Shown here in pieces: positions 17,580 to 25,934 of a DNA stretch of 64,000 bases. The position numbers were made by a program, and so were the translations under genes. The DNA lies in the NCBI RefSeq assembly GCF_002803065.1, contig NZ_NNBL01000004.1, forward strand, positions 5,831-69,830, read 5' to 3'. Origin of the DNA: Streptomyces sp. CB01635. Its GTDB lineage: Bacteria > Actinomycetota > Actinomycetes > Streptomycetales > Streptomycetaceae. The stretch's first letter is position 1. Every line of letters begins with the position of its first letter. Under the pieces are notes generated by a model. It had not been told where the DNA came from. It made no database searches and saw nothing but the letters and a program-made list of their open reading frames with translations.

Positions 17580-18932
17580 ATGGCAGCCCGGAGTTGGATC
17601 CAGAGGTGGGATCCGGAGGACGAGACGTTCTGGTCGCGCGAGGGCGGCGAGAAGGTCGCGCGGCGCAATCTCGCGTTCTCCATCCTGTCCGAGCACATCG
17701 GGTTCTCGATCTGGACCCTGTGGTCCGTGATGGTGTTGTTCATGGGGCCCGAGTACGGCATCGACCCGGCCGGCAAGTTCTTCCTGGTCTCGATGGCCAC
17801 GATGGTCGGGGCGGTCGCACGCGTGCCCTACACCTTCGCCGTCGCCCGCTTCGGCGGCCGGAACTGGACGATCCTCGCGGCGAGCCTGCTCCTCATCCCG
17901 ACGGCCGCCGCGTTCGTCGTGATGGAGCCGGGGACCTCGTACACGACGTTCATGGTGTGCGCGCTGCTCACCGGCGTCGGCGGCGGCAACTTCGCCTCGT
18001 CGATGACCAACATCAACTCCTTCTTCCCGCTGCGGAAGAAGGGCTGGGCGCTCGGCCTGAACGCGGGCGGCGGCAACATCGGCGTCCCCGTCGTGCAGCT
18101 CGCCGGGCTCGCCGTGATCGGCGCGAGCGGCGGGCCGCGCGTGCTGCTGGGGATCTACCTCCCGCTCATCGCCGTGTCGGCGATCTGCGCCGCGCTGTTC
18201 ATGGACAACCTCGCGACCGTGAAGAACGACACCGGCGCGGCCAAGGAGGCCGTGCGCGACCCGCACACGTGGATCATGTCGTTCCTCTACATCGGGACGT
18301 TCGGGTCGTTCATCGGCTACAGCTTCGCGTTCGGGCTCGTCCTGCAGACGCAGTTCGGCAGGACGCCGCTCCAGGCCGCGTCGATCACGTTCATCGGGCC
18401 GCTGCTCGGCTCCCTGATCCGGCCCGTCGGCGGCCGGCTCGCCGACCGGTTCGGCGGCGCCCGCATCACGCTGTGGAACTTCGTCGCCATGGCTGCCGCC
18501 ACCGCCGTGGTCGTCCTCGCGTCGACGCAGAAGTCGCTGCCGCTGTTCACCACGGCGTTCATCGCCCTGTTCGTGCTCACCGGCCTGGGCAACGGGTCGA
18601 CGTACAAGATGATCCCCGGCATCTTCCAGGCCAAGGCAGCCGCCAGGGGGCTCGCGGGGGAGGAGGCCGCGGCGTACGGGCGGCGCCTGTCCGGGGCCTC
18701 GATGGGGCTGATCGGGGCGGTGGGCGCGCTCGGCGGACTCGGCATCAACCTCGCCTTCCGCCAGTCCTTCCAGACGGCGGGCACCGGCACGGCCGCCTTC
18801 GTCGGGTTCCTCGTCTTCTACGCGGTGTGCTTCGCCCTCACCTGGGCCGTATACCTTCGCCGCCCGGCCGGCGCGGACGCTCCCGTGCAGGCCGCGGAGC
18901 CGGAGCCCCGGCTCAGCTACGCGGAGGTGTGA
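17580..18932 (+). CDS. narK: Nitrate/nitrite transporter, NarK type (MFS)
   Basis: A 450-residue NarK/NNP-family transporter for nitrate uptake or nitrite extrusion. Twelve membrane segments are visible. The nitrate-signature glycine-rich motifs occur twice in related form: GVGGGNFASSMTNINSFFP in the first half and GLGNGSTYKMIPGIF in the second. The cytoplasmic N-terminus RWDPEDETFW is typical of actinobacterial NarK. ATG 17580 lies six bases after GGAGG; GTG 17577 is one codon upstream. The HemD-like regulator gene follows 97 bases later, matching the SCO2959-SCO2958 arrangement I recall. Confidence 0.92.
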   Translation: MAARSWIQRWDPEDETFWSREGGEKVARRNLAFSILSEHIGFSIWTLWSVMVLFMGPEYGIDPAGKFFLVSMATMVGAVARVPYTFAVARFGGRNWTILAASLLLIPTAAAFVVMEPGTSYTTFMVCALLTGVGGGNFASSMTNINSFFPLRKKGWALGLNAGGGNIGVPVVQLAGLAVIGASGGPRVLLGIYLPLIAVSAICAALFMDNLATVKNDTGAAKEAVRDPHTWIMSFLYIGTFGSFIGYSFAFGLVLQTQFGRTPLQAASITFIGPLLGSLIRPVGGRLADRFGGARITLWNFVAMAAATAVVVLASTQKSLPLFTTAFIALFVLTGLGNGSTYKMIPGIFQAKAAARGLAGEEAAAYGRRLSGASMGLIGAVGALGGLGINLAFRQSFQTAGTGTAAFVGFLVFYAVCFALTWAVYLRRPAGADAPVQAAEPEPRLSYAEV

Positions 18933-19029
18933 CGTAACACCGCTGACATCATGGGGAACCGAGCCCGTCACGGGACGTTGACAGGCTCGGTCGACCCCGG
19001 CAGAACCACCCGAGCGGGACGAGAGCCAC

Positions 19030-20190
19030 ATGTACGACGCACAGCAGGGCCCCCCGGCGGGGCAGCACGGCCCCCTCGCGGGCTTCACCGTGGGCGTGAC
19101 CGCCGCGCGCCGCGCCGACGAGCTCGGCGCGCTGCTCCAGCGGCGCGGCGCCACCGTCCTGCACGCACCCGCGCTGCGCATCGTCCCGCTCGCCGACGAC
19201 AGCGAGCTCCTCGCGGCGACCAAGGAGATCGTCGACCACGCGCCCGACGTCGTCGTCGCGACCACCGCGATCGGGTTCCGCGGCTGGGTCGAGGCCGCCG
19301 ACGGCTGGGGCCTGGGCGAGGCGCTGCTGGCCCGGCTGCGCGGCGTGGAACTGCTCGCCCGCGGGCCCAAGGTCAAGGGCGCCGTCAGGGCCGCGGGGCT
19401 CACCGAGGAGTGGTCCCCGTCGTCCGAGTCGATGGCCGAGGTCCTCGAACGGCTCCTCGACGAGGGCGTCGACGGCCGCCGGGTCGCCGTCCAGCTGCAC
19501 GGCGAGCCGCTGCCCGGGTTCGTCGAGGCGCTGCGCGAGGCGGGCGCCGACGTCGTGGGGGTGCCGGTGTACCGGTGGATGGCGCCGGAGGACATCGGGC
19601 CTCTCGACCGGCTGCTCGACGCGACCCTCACGCGGGGCGTCGACGCGCTCACGTTCACCAGCGCGCCCGCCGCCGCGTCCCTGCTCTCCCGGGCCGAACT
19701 GCGGGGCAGGCTGCCGGAGTTGCTCGCCGCCCTGCGCCACGACGTCCTGCCCGCCTGCGTCGGCCCCGTCACCGCGCTGCCGCTCCAGGCCCACGGCGTG
19801 GACACCGTGCAGCCCGAGCGCTTCCGCCTCGGACCGCTCGTCCAGCTCCTGTGCGCCGAACTCCCGGGCAGGGCCCGTGTGTTGCCGATCGCGGGCCACC
19901 GCGTGGAGATCCGCGGCCAGGCCGTCCTGGTCGACGGCGATCTGCACCCCGTACCGCCCGCCGGGATGTCGCTCCTGCGCTCCCTCTCGCGCCGCCCCGG
20001 CTGGGTGGTCCCCCGCGCCGAACTCCTGCGCGCGCTGCCCGGCGCGGGCAGCGACGAACACGCGGTGGAAACGGCGATGGCCAGGCTCCGTACGGCCCTC
20101 GGCACCCCCAAGCTGATCCAGACGGTGGTCAAGCGCGGCTACCGCCTGGCCCTGGACCCGGCGGCGGACTCCAAGTACGGGACGGACTGA
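19030..20190 (+). CDS. nnaR: HemD-like regulator with C-terminal winged helix (NnaR-like)
   Basis: A 386-residue two-domain protein. Residues ~15-255 form a uroporphyrinogen-III synthase (HemD) fold. Residues ~270-375 form an OmpR/PhoB-type winged-helix DNA-binding domain (SLLRSLSRRPGWVVPRAELL, then VKRGYRLAL). The fusion makes it a regulator rather than a haem enzyme. In S. coelicolor the orthologue beside narK was named NnaR and reported to act with GlnR on nitrate/nitrite assimilation genes (from memory). The synthase fold may sense a tetrapyrrole or nitrite-related state; that is inference. Confidence 0.88.
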   Translation: MYDAQQGPPAGQHGPLAGFTVGVTAARRADELGALLQRRGATVLHAPALRIVPLADDSELLAATKEIVDHAPDVVVATTAIGFRGWVEAADGWGLGEALLARLRGVELLARGPKVKGAVRAAGLTEEWSPSSESMAEVLERLLDEGVDGRRVAVQLHGEPLPGFVEALREAGADVVGVPVYRWMAPEDIGPLDRLLDATLTRGVDALTFTSAPAAASLLSRAELRGRLPELLAALRHDVLPACVGPVTALPLQAHGVDTVQPERFRLGPLVQLLCAELPGRARVLPIAGHRVEIRGQAVLVDGDLHPVPPAGMSLLRSLSRRPGWVVPRAELLRALPGAGSDEHAVETAMARLRTALGTPKLIQTVVKRGYRLALDPAADSKYGTD

Positions 20191-20191
20191 G

Positions 20192-20608
20192 TCAGTTCGG
20201 CGTGCGGTGAACGCTGTGCTCGTCGAGGTCCGTCAGCAGGCCCGCGGCGGCGGCGAAGTCCCTGTCGTCGTGGAGCACGACGAGGCCGTGGTGGGCCGCG
20301 GTGGCGCAGATGAGCCAGTCGACCGTCGACAGACTCCGGTGGCGGCCGCGCCGGGCGAGTCGGTACTGGGCCGTCTCGCCCCACTGCCAGGCGTTCTTGG
20401 GGACCGGCGCGTCCGGGTAGAGGCTGCCGAACATGTCGGTCATCGCGTCGTGTTCGTCGAGGTCGCGCGCGGAGCGGCGGAACTCGGTTCGCTGAGGCCG
20501 GCAGGAGGCGATGGTGCCCTCCTCGATCTCACGGCTCCAGGCGTCGTTGAGCGACCGGTCGCGCTGGAGCCGCCACACCGCCGTCGAGTCGACCAGGTAC
20601 CGCAGCAC
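20192..20608 (-). CDS. vapC: VapC-type PIN-domain toxin
   Basis: A 138-residue PIN-domain ribonuclease. Acidic residues of the metal site are visible: Asp in YLVDSTAV at the N-terminus, Glu in RTEFRRSA, Asp in STVDWLICATA and Asp in VVLHDDRDF near the C-terminus. GTG 20608 is one base after the antitoxin stop (TGA-C-GTG), so the pair is translationally coupled. Targets in this family are tRNAs or rRNA; the target here is unknown. It is convergent with nnaR, whose stop lies two bases away. Confidence 0.88.
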   Translation of the reverse strand: MLRYLVDSTAVWRLQRDRSLNDAWSREIEEGTIASCRPQRTEFRRSARDLDEHDAMTDMFGSLYPDAPVPKNAWQWGETAQYRLARRGRHRSLSTVDWLICATAAHHGLVVLHDDRDFAAAAGLLTDLDEHSVHRTPN

Positions 20609-20609
20609 G

Positions 20610-20831
20610 TCAGGCGGTGCCCTTCTCGGCGGCGTGCAGGCGCCGGAAGCTCTCGTCGTCCCAGTCCTGGGACGCCTTGAAGTGCCGGAGGCGGGCCTCG
20701 GCACGGCGCTGGCGCTCCCCGTACTCGCGCAGCGCGCGGTTCACCGTCTCCTTCTTGGTGCGCGCGCCGGACAGTCGCATGGCCGCCTCGGCGAGAGCCT
20801 CGTCGTCCATGTCGATCTGCGTCGCGGCCAC
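20610..20831 (-). CDS. vapB: VapB-family antitoxin
   Basis: A 73-residue antitoxin. The N-terminal half has ribbon-helix-helix character (TQIDMDDEALAEAAM, then TKKETVNRALREY) for DNA binding and autoregulation. The C-terminal half (SQDWDDESFRRLHA) is the acidic/aromatic arm that would bind the toxin. GTG 20831 has GGAGG seven bases upstream; longer in-frame starts read through non-coding-like sequence. It is first in the operon with the PIN toxin. Confidence 0.87.
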   Translation of the reverse strand: MAATQIDMDDEALAEAAMRLSGARTKKETVNRALREYGERQRRAEARLRHFKASQDWDDESFRRLHAAEKGTA

Positions 20832-20986
20832 CGGGCACCTCCATGGGAAATGTGGGTCACATACAAAGGCAGCCCATGCTCCATACATTGCGCCCGGCGT
20901 CCCGGGCCGGCGCCGTCGGTGAACCCTTCGTGAGGGGCCCGGTACCAGGGGTTCCGGCGGTGCCTGTGGGCGGGCACTGTAGGGGG

Positions 20987-21580
20987 ATGGCATCGCCATC
21001 GTCCTCGTCCTCGTCCTCGTACGAGCTGCGCTTCGACTCCGGGCGCAGTTCGCTGGATCTCCTGGCCACGGCGCACCCCGACGAACGTCTCGACTCGGTG
21101 GGGCGGTTGCGGGCCTGGCTGGTCGGCTCGGGGCTCGTGCCCGCGGACACGCCGCTGCGGGACGCCGACGCCGCCTGGCTCGCCGCGATGCTCGAACTGC
21201 GCGGCCATATCGGTCAGTTGGTGCGCGGCGAACTCGACGGCAGGCCCGCGTCCGCCGCCCTGGAGCGGGTCAACGCCCTCGCCCGCGCGGCGCCGCCCGC
21301 ACCCCGCGCGACCCGCGGCACCGACGGCACCCTCGCCAGGGCCCTGCACGCCGACCCCGGCTGCGGCGAGCTGCTCGCCGCCGTCGCCCGTGACGCCGTG
21401 GAGCTCCTCACGGACCCGGTCGCCCGCTCCTGCCTGCGCCGCTGCGAGGGCGACAGCTGCCCGATCATCTATCTCGACACGTCCCGGGGGCGGCGCCGCC
21501 GCTGGTGCTCCAGCGAGGTGTGCGGCAACCGGGAGCGGGTGGCGCGACACCGGCGCAGGGCGGCACTCGCCCGGGCCTGA
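20987..21580 (+). CDS. CGNR zinc-finger / ABATE-domain protein
   Basis: A 197-residue cytoplasmic protein. The N-terminal ABATE-like domain (residues ~10-140) binds an unknown ligand in the family. The C-terminal CGNR zinc finger (residues ~145-190) has the Cys pattern CEGDSCPIIYLDTSRG then CSSEVCGNRERV, followed by basic RHRRR, and is a presumed DNA-binding stress regulator. ATG 20987 immediately follows AGGGGG, too close for a normal ribosome site, so the message may be leaderless or the start slightly different. It is separate from the VapBC pair, which is on the other strand. Confidence 0.85.
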   Translation: MASPSSSSSSSYELRFDSGRSSLDLLATAHPDERLDSVGRLRAWLVGSGLVPADTPLRDADAAWLAAMLELRGHIGQLVRGELDGRPASAALERVNALARAAPPAPRATRGTDGTLARALHADPGCGELLAAVARDAVELLTDPVARSCLRRCEGDSCPIIYLDTSRGRRRRWCSSEVCGNRERVARHRRRAALARA

Positions 21581-21635
21581 AGATCACCCGATGGCCTCCC
21601 CGAAACCTTTTTTTGGCATGTCCCGGCAGATCGAT

Positions 21636-21660
21636 TGAACACATCGCGGACCTCTTACGT
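21636..21660 (+). promoter_or_regulatory. Candidate ECF-type promoter upstream of the sigma-factor gene
   Basis: TGAAC (21636-21640) and CGT (21658-21660) are separated by 17 bases, resembling the GGAAC/CGT pattern of ECF promoters. Autoregulation by the downstream sigma factor is possible but unproven. Confidence 0.3.
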
Positions 21661-21727
21661 ACTGGGGTGCGTCCAGCCGAGCGGCGACCCAGCCGGAACG
21701 CTCAACCAGGGGACAGCGGAGGTAGGC

Positions 21728-22303
21728 GTGCGCAAGGATTCCGCCGTGGCCGATGAACGCCCGCCGAGGGCACGACATCGCGCGCCGCAGCCTCCTGAGC
21801 CCGACGAGGAGCTGATGCGCGCGCTCTACCGCGAGCACGCGGGTCCACTTCTTGCCTATGTGCTCAGGCTGGTGGCGGGGGACCGGCAGCGCGCCGAAGA
21901 TGTCGTACAGGAAACGCTCATCCGTGCCTGGAAGAACGCCGGTCAGCTCAACCGAGCGACCGGTTCGGTACGCCCCTGGCTGGTGACGGTCGCCCGGCGC
22001 ATCGTCATCGACGGCCACCGCAGTCGGCAGGCCCGGCCGCAGGAGGTCGATCCGTCGCCGCTGGAGGTCATCCCCGCGGAGGACGAGATCGACAAGGCGC
22101 TGTGGCTGATGACCCTTTCGGACGCACTCGAGGACCTGACGCCCGCCCACCGCGAGGTGCTGGTGGAGACGTACTTCAAGGGGCGTACGGTCAACGAGGC
22201 TGCCGAGACACTCGGTATTCCCAGCGGAACGGTGCGCTCACGGGTGTTCTACGCGCTGCGTTCCATGAAGCTGGCGCTGGAGGAGCGGGGGGTGACGGCA
22301 TGA
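21728..22303 (+). CDS. sigU: ECF sigma factor (SigU-like)
   Basis: A 191-residue extracytoplasmic-function sigma factor. Region 2 is at residues ~30-100 (LYREHAGPLLAYVLRL, then AEDVVQETLIRAWKN). Region 4 is at residues ~120-185 (LTPAHREVLVETYFKGRTV, GIPSGTVRSRVF). It would redirect RNA polymerase to a regulon under signals relayed by the anti-sigma factor encoded next. GTG 21728 follows GGAGG with proper spacing. The stop overlaps the next start (ATGA). The order sigma/anti-sigma/helicase/malic enzyme/HU matches my recollection of sigU (SCO2954); the symbol is therefore tentative. Confidence 0.85.
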   Translation: MRKDSAVADERPPRARHRAPQPPEPDEELMRALYREHAGPLLAYVLRLVAGDRQRAEDVVQETLIRAWKNAGQLNRATGSVRPWLVTVARRIVIDGHRSRQARPQEVDPSPLEVIPAEDEIDKALWLMTLSDALEDLTPAHREVLVETYFKGRTVNEAAETLGIPSGTVRSRVFYALRSMKLALEERGVTA

Positions 22304-23100
22304 GTGCCTCGTACGACGACTACGGACCGCATGGGTCCGGTGACGTTCACGAGACGGTCGGCGCCTACGTGCTCGGTGTCCTCGACGACGCCGAGGCAAG
22401 TGCGTTCGAAGCGCATCTGGCGGGCTGCGAGCTGTGCGCACGCCAGCTGGAGGAGTTCTCCGGCATGGAGCCGATGCTCGCCGCCCTCGCGGACCTCCCC
22501 GAACCGCAGGGCACCCCCGCCAGGGAACGCCTCGGTGCGCAGCTCGGCGCCCGCCCGAGCGAACAGCTCGCCGGCCGGCTCTTCGACGAGGTGGCGCAGA
22601 AGCGGGCCCGCAAGCGCCGCCGCGGGATGTACCTGGTGGCGGCCGCCGCCGCACTGATCATCGGCGGCCCGCTGACCGTGCTCGCCGTGAACGACGGCGG
22701 GACGGACAACGTCGCCGAGGGGGCCCACCCCACCAGCCCCGCCGAGGACGCCTTCTTCAACCACATGGACGAGAAGGTCAAGGCGACCGACGCGGTCACG
22801 AAGGTCACCGCCACCATCGGCATGGAGAAGAAGGCCTGGGGCACCCACACCGTCCTGGAGCTGAAGAACGTCAAGGGCCCGCTGAAGTGCTCCCTGATCG
22901 CGGTCGGGAAGAACGGCGAGCGCGAGACGGTCACCACCTGGTCCGTCCCGCAGTGGGGTTACGGCATTCCCGGCAGCAAGCACGAGGTCTCGAAGGAACC
23001 CCTGTACGTGCACGGGGGCGCCGCGTTCGAGCGCAACGCCATCGACCACTTCGAGGTCGAGACCCTCGACGGCAAACGCCTCGTGGAGGTCGACGCGTAG
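22300..23100 (+). CDS. rsuA: Membrane-bound zinc anti-sigma factor (RsuA-like)
   Basis: A 266-residue anti-sigma protein. The N-terminal ZAS zinc domain has His in HETVGAY and the HxxxCxxC core HLAGCELC at residues ~45-52. A single membrane helix (YLVAAAAALIIGGPLTVLAV) is preceded by a basic stretch KRARKRRRG. The ~140-residue extracellular domain (anti-sigma-K-type) would sense the envelope signal. The four-base overlap with the sigma gene ensures coupled synthesis. Release of the sigma factor probably occurs by regulated proteolysis, as in related systems. Confidence 0.9.
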   Translation: MSASYDDYGPHGSGDVHETVGAYVLGVLDDAEASAFEAHLAGCELCARQLEEFSGMEPMLAALADLPEPQGTPARERLGAQLGARPSEQLAGRLFDEVAQKRARKRRRGMYLVAAAAALIIGGPLTVLAVNDGGTDNVAEGAHPTSPAEDAFFNHMDEKVKATDAVTKVTATIGMEKKAWGTHTVLELKNVKGPLKCSLIAVGKNGERETVTTWSVPQWGYGIPGSKHEVSKEPLYVHGGAAFERNAIDHFEVETLDGKRLVEVDA

Positions 23101-23181
23101 CCCCGGCAGCCGGATACGTAGCCTCCCGGGCCTCCCTTCGCGTACCTTTGACGGCTGCCCAGCACGTCAGAAGGGGGCCCG

Positions 23182-25572
23182 GTGGCCGCTCAGGCTCATC
23201 AGCAAACCGCGCTCGACCAGGACCGCGATTCCGTACGGGAGCGCGAGATCGGCGTCGAACAGGAACACCTCGACCAGGTGTACCGCCGGCTCGAGGAAAA
23301 GATCCACGAGGCCGAGTTCCTGATGAACGACGCGGCCAAGCGGGGGCAGGTCGGCACACCCGGCGCCCTCGCCGAACGCGACGCCCAGGTGTTCCGCGCG
23401 GGGATCCACCTCAATCGCCTCAACAACGAGTTCGAGGACTTCCTCTTCGGCCGGATCGACCTGCTGCTCGGCAAGGACGGCAAGAAGGGCCCCGACGGCG
23501 CGTACACGGCCGTGGAGCCCGCCGAGGGGGCCGTGCGCGAGGACGCGGACGGGCAGCGGACCGCCGGCATCGCCGAGACGCTCCACATCGGCCGGATCGG
23601 CGTCCTGGACGCCGACTACTCGCCCCTGGTCATCGACTGGCGCGCGCCGGCGGCCGCGCCCTTCTACCGCTCGACCCCGGTCGATCCGGGACGGGTCGTA
23701 CGCCGCCGGGTCATCCGCTCCAAGGGCCGCAAGGTGCTCGGCGTCGAGGACGACCTGATGCGCCCCGAGCTGACCGCGTACCTCGACGGTGAGCAGCTGC
23801 CCGTCATCGGCGACGGCGCCCTGATGGCCGCCCTCGGCCAGGCCCGCAGCCACACCATGCGCGACATCGTGGCGTCCATCCAGGCAGAGCAGGACCTGGT
23901 GATCCGGGCGCCCGCCGCCTCGGTGACGTACGTGGAGGGCGGCCCCGGTACCGGCAAGACGGCCGTCGCCCTGCACCGCGCCGCGTATCTGCTCTACCAG
24001 GACCGCCGCCGGTACGCGGGCGGGATCCTGATCGTCTCCCCGACCCCGCTCCTCGTCGCCTACACCGAGGGCGTCCTGCCCTCGCTCGGCGAGGAGGGCC
24101 AGGTCGCGATCCGCGCGGTCGGCTCACTGGTCGACGGCGCGGAGGCCACGGTCTACGACTCCCCGGCGGTGGCCCGCGTCAAGGGCTCCTCGCGGATGCT
24201 GCGCGTCCTGCGCAAGGCCGCGCGCGGCGCGCTCGAAGCGGGCACGCCCGCGAAGGAACCGTCGCAGGGCACGGGCCAGCTGGCCTTCGGCGAGGAGCCC
24301 GACGACGACGCGGCGGCCCCCGCCGAGCAGCCCACGCGCCTGCGCGTCGTCGCCTTCGGCCGCCGCCTGGAGCTGGAGGCCGCCGACCTGGCGAGGATCC
24401 GCCAGAACGCGCTGAGCGGCACCGCCCCCGTCAATATGCTCCGTCCGCGCGCCCGCAAGCTCCTCCTGGACGCCCTGTGGTCGCAGTCCGGCGCGGGCAC
24501 CCGCCACAGCGACCCGGAACTCGCCGCGGAGCTGCGCTCGTCGTTCGACGACGACATCACCTCCGAGGACGACTTCGTCCGCTTCCTCGACGCGTGGTGG
24601 CCCGAGCTGACCCCGCGCGGGGTCCTCGCCGCGATGGGCGACGAGCGCCGCCTCGGCCGCTGGGCGCGCCGGATCCTCAACCCCGGCGAGGTCCGCAAGG
24701 TCGCCCGCTCGCTGCGCCGCGACGCCCTGTCGGTGCACGACGTGGCGCTCCTCGACGAGCTGAACGCGGTCCTGGGCACCCCGTTGCGCCCGAAGAAGAA
24801 GCGCGAGTACGACCCCCTTGACCAGCTCACCGGCCTCGAGGAGCTGATGCCCGAGCGCCACGAGACCCAGCGCGAGCGCGCCGAGCGCCTGGCCCAGGAG
24901 CGTACGGAGTACGCGCACGTCATCGTCGACGAGGCGCAGGACCTCACGCCCATGCAGTGGCGGATGGTCGGCCGCCGCGGCCGGCACGCGACCTGGACGG
25001 TGGTCGGCGACCCCGCCCAGTCGTCCTGGTCGGACCCCGACGAGGCGGCCGAGGCCCGCGACGAGGCCCTCGGCTCCCGCCCGCGCCGCCGCTTCACGCT
25101 CACCGTGAACTACCGCAACCCGGCCGAGATCGCCGAGCTGGCCGCCAAGGTCCTCGCGCTCGCCATGCCGGGCTCCGAGTCCCCCTCGGCGGTCCGCTCG
25201 ACCGGCGTGCGCCCGCGGTTCGCGGTCGTACGGGACGGCCTCGGGCACAGCGTCCGGGAGGAAGCGGCGCGCCTGCTCGACCAGGTCGACGGCACGGTCG
25301 GCGTCGTCGTGGCGATGAACCGGCGGGACGAGGCGGCGCGCTGGCTGGCCGGGCTCGGCGACCGCGTGGTCGCGCTCGGCAGCCTGGAGGCCAAGGGCCT
25401 GGAGTACGACGCGACGATCGTCGTGTCGCCCGCGGAGATCGCCGACGAGTCCCCGGCGGGCCTGCGCGTCCTGTACGTGGCGCTGACCCGCGCCACGCAG
25501 CAGCTCACCGTCGTCTCGGGCAGCCGCGACGAACCCGACGCGGACGGGGTGCCGGACCTGCTGCGTGAATGA
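23182..25572 (+). CDS. HelD-like superfamily 1 ATPase/helicase
   Basis: A 796-residue UvrD/Rep-like ATPase of the HelD group, which binds RNA polymerase and recycles stalled or antibiotic-bound enzyme. The N-terminus is a long coiled coil (residues ~15-100, rich in Glu/Arg, QEHLDQVYRRLEEKI), as in HelD secondary-channel arms. Walker A GGPGTGKTAV is near residue 254 and Walker B DEAQD near residue 583; YVALTRATQQL is the late SF1 motif. GTG 23182 follows AAGGGGG. No rifampicin-associated promoter element is seen upstream, so the HelR name is not used. It may be co-transcribed with the sigma/anti-sigma pair 81 bases upstream. Confidence 0.87.
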   Translation: MAAQAHQQTALDQDRDSVREREIGVEQEHLDQVYRRLEEKIHEAEFLMNDAAKRGQVGTPGALAERDAQVFRAGIHLNRLNNEFEDFLFGRIDLLLGKDGKKGPDGAYTAVEPAEGAVREDADGQRTAGIAETLHIGRIGVLDADYSPLVIDWRAPAAAPFYRSTPVDPGRVVRRRVIRSKGRKVLGVEDDLMRPELTAYLDGEQLPVIGDGALMAALGQARSHTMRDIVASIQAEQDLVIRAPAASVTYVEGGPGTGKTAVALHRAAYLLYQDRRRYAGGILIVSPTPLLVAYTEGVLPSLGEEGQVAIRAVGSLVDGAEATVYDSPAVARVKGSSRMLRVLRKAARGALEAGTPAKEPSQGTGQLAFGEEPDDDAAAPAEQPTRLRVVAFGRRLELEAADLARIRQNALSGTAPVNMLRPRARKLLLDALWSQSGAGTRHSDPELAAELRSSFDDDITSEDDFVRFLDAWWPELTPRGVLAAMGDERRLGRWARRILNPGEVRKVARSLRRDALSVHDVALLDELNAVLGTPLRPKKKREYDPLDQLTGLEELMPERHETQRERAERLAQERTEYAHVIVDEAQDLTPMQWRMVGRRGRHATWTVVGDPAQSSWSDPDEAAEARDEALGSRPRRRFTLTVNYRNPAEIAELAAKVLALAMPGSESPSAVRSTGVRPRFAVVRDGLGHSVREEAARLLDQVDGTVGVVVAMNRRDEAARWLAGLGDRVVALGSLEAKGLEYDATIVVSPAEIADESPAGLRVLYVALTRATQQLTVVSGSRDEPDADGVPDLLRE

Positions 25573-25588
25573 GTTCGAGGGATGGGAA

Positions 25589-25616
25589 TTGCCTTACGGG
25601 GATCCTTTGTTACCTT
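25589..25616 (+). promoter_or_regulatory. Candidate housekeeping promoter in the helD-malic enzyme gap
   Basis: TTGCCT (25589-25594) and TACCTT (25611-25616) are separated by 16 bases, a good HrdB-type pair. Transcription would begin near 25623. Confidence 0.4.
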
Positions 25617-25622
25617 GGACGT

Positions 25623-25753
25623 GGCACCGGCTCGATCCAAGCCCCCGGGCCCAACCTTCGTCGCTACGAGCGACCACTTGCCGCGAGGCGAGCATGGCGG
25701 GCCGGTGTCATCAACGTAGGAAGAGGTCCACGTCACCTGACGTGGACCTCTTT
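25623..25753 (+). ncRNA. Possible small RNA or attenuated leader
   Basis: The interval between the candidate promoter and a strong terminator is ~130 bases, contains several short complementary GC segments and no convincing coding frame. It could be an independent small RNA, or a leader that ends transcription ahead of the malic-enzyme gene, whose start is 182 bases further on. The remaining gap 25754-25934 holds only upstream sequence of that gene, with TATGGT at 25774-25779 as a possible second -10. Confidence 0.3.
25721..25753 (+). terminator. Strong rho-independent terminator inside the gap
   Basis: The stem AAGAGGTCCACGTCA pairs with its complement around a very short loop and is followed by TTTCTGTTT. 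It is one of the clearest terminators in the window. Confidence 0.88.
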
Positions 25754-25934
25754 CTGTTTCCCATCACTTCTCGTATGGTGGAAACAACTTTCCGAAAGTG
25801 CGCTACCGGGGCGCTGTCCGGGCAGTGAACAAAACGTTCGCAATCCGGGGCGGCTACCACGTACTCGGCGGTAGGTGCGACGATCGGACGGAAAAACAGC
25901 AGCAGCCACACGGTGAAAGCAGAGGAAGTCGGCC

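Noticed and set aside
23101..23181. Rifampicin-associated element that would mark the HelD-like gene as helR
   Set aside because: No inverted 19-bp element of that type is visible in the 81-base upstream gap.
25573..25720. A known riboswitch class before the malic-enzyme gene
   Set aside because: No conserved core of a riboswitch I know could be recognised by eye, so it is only listed as a possible small RNA.
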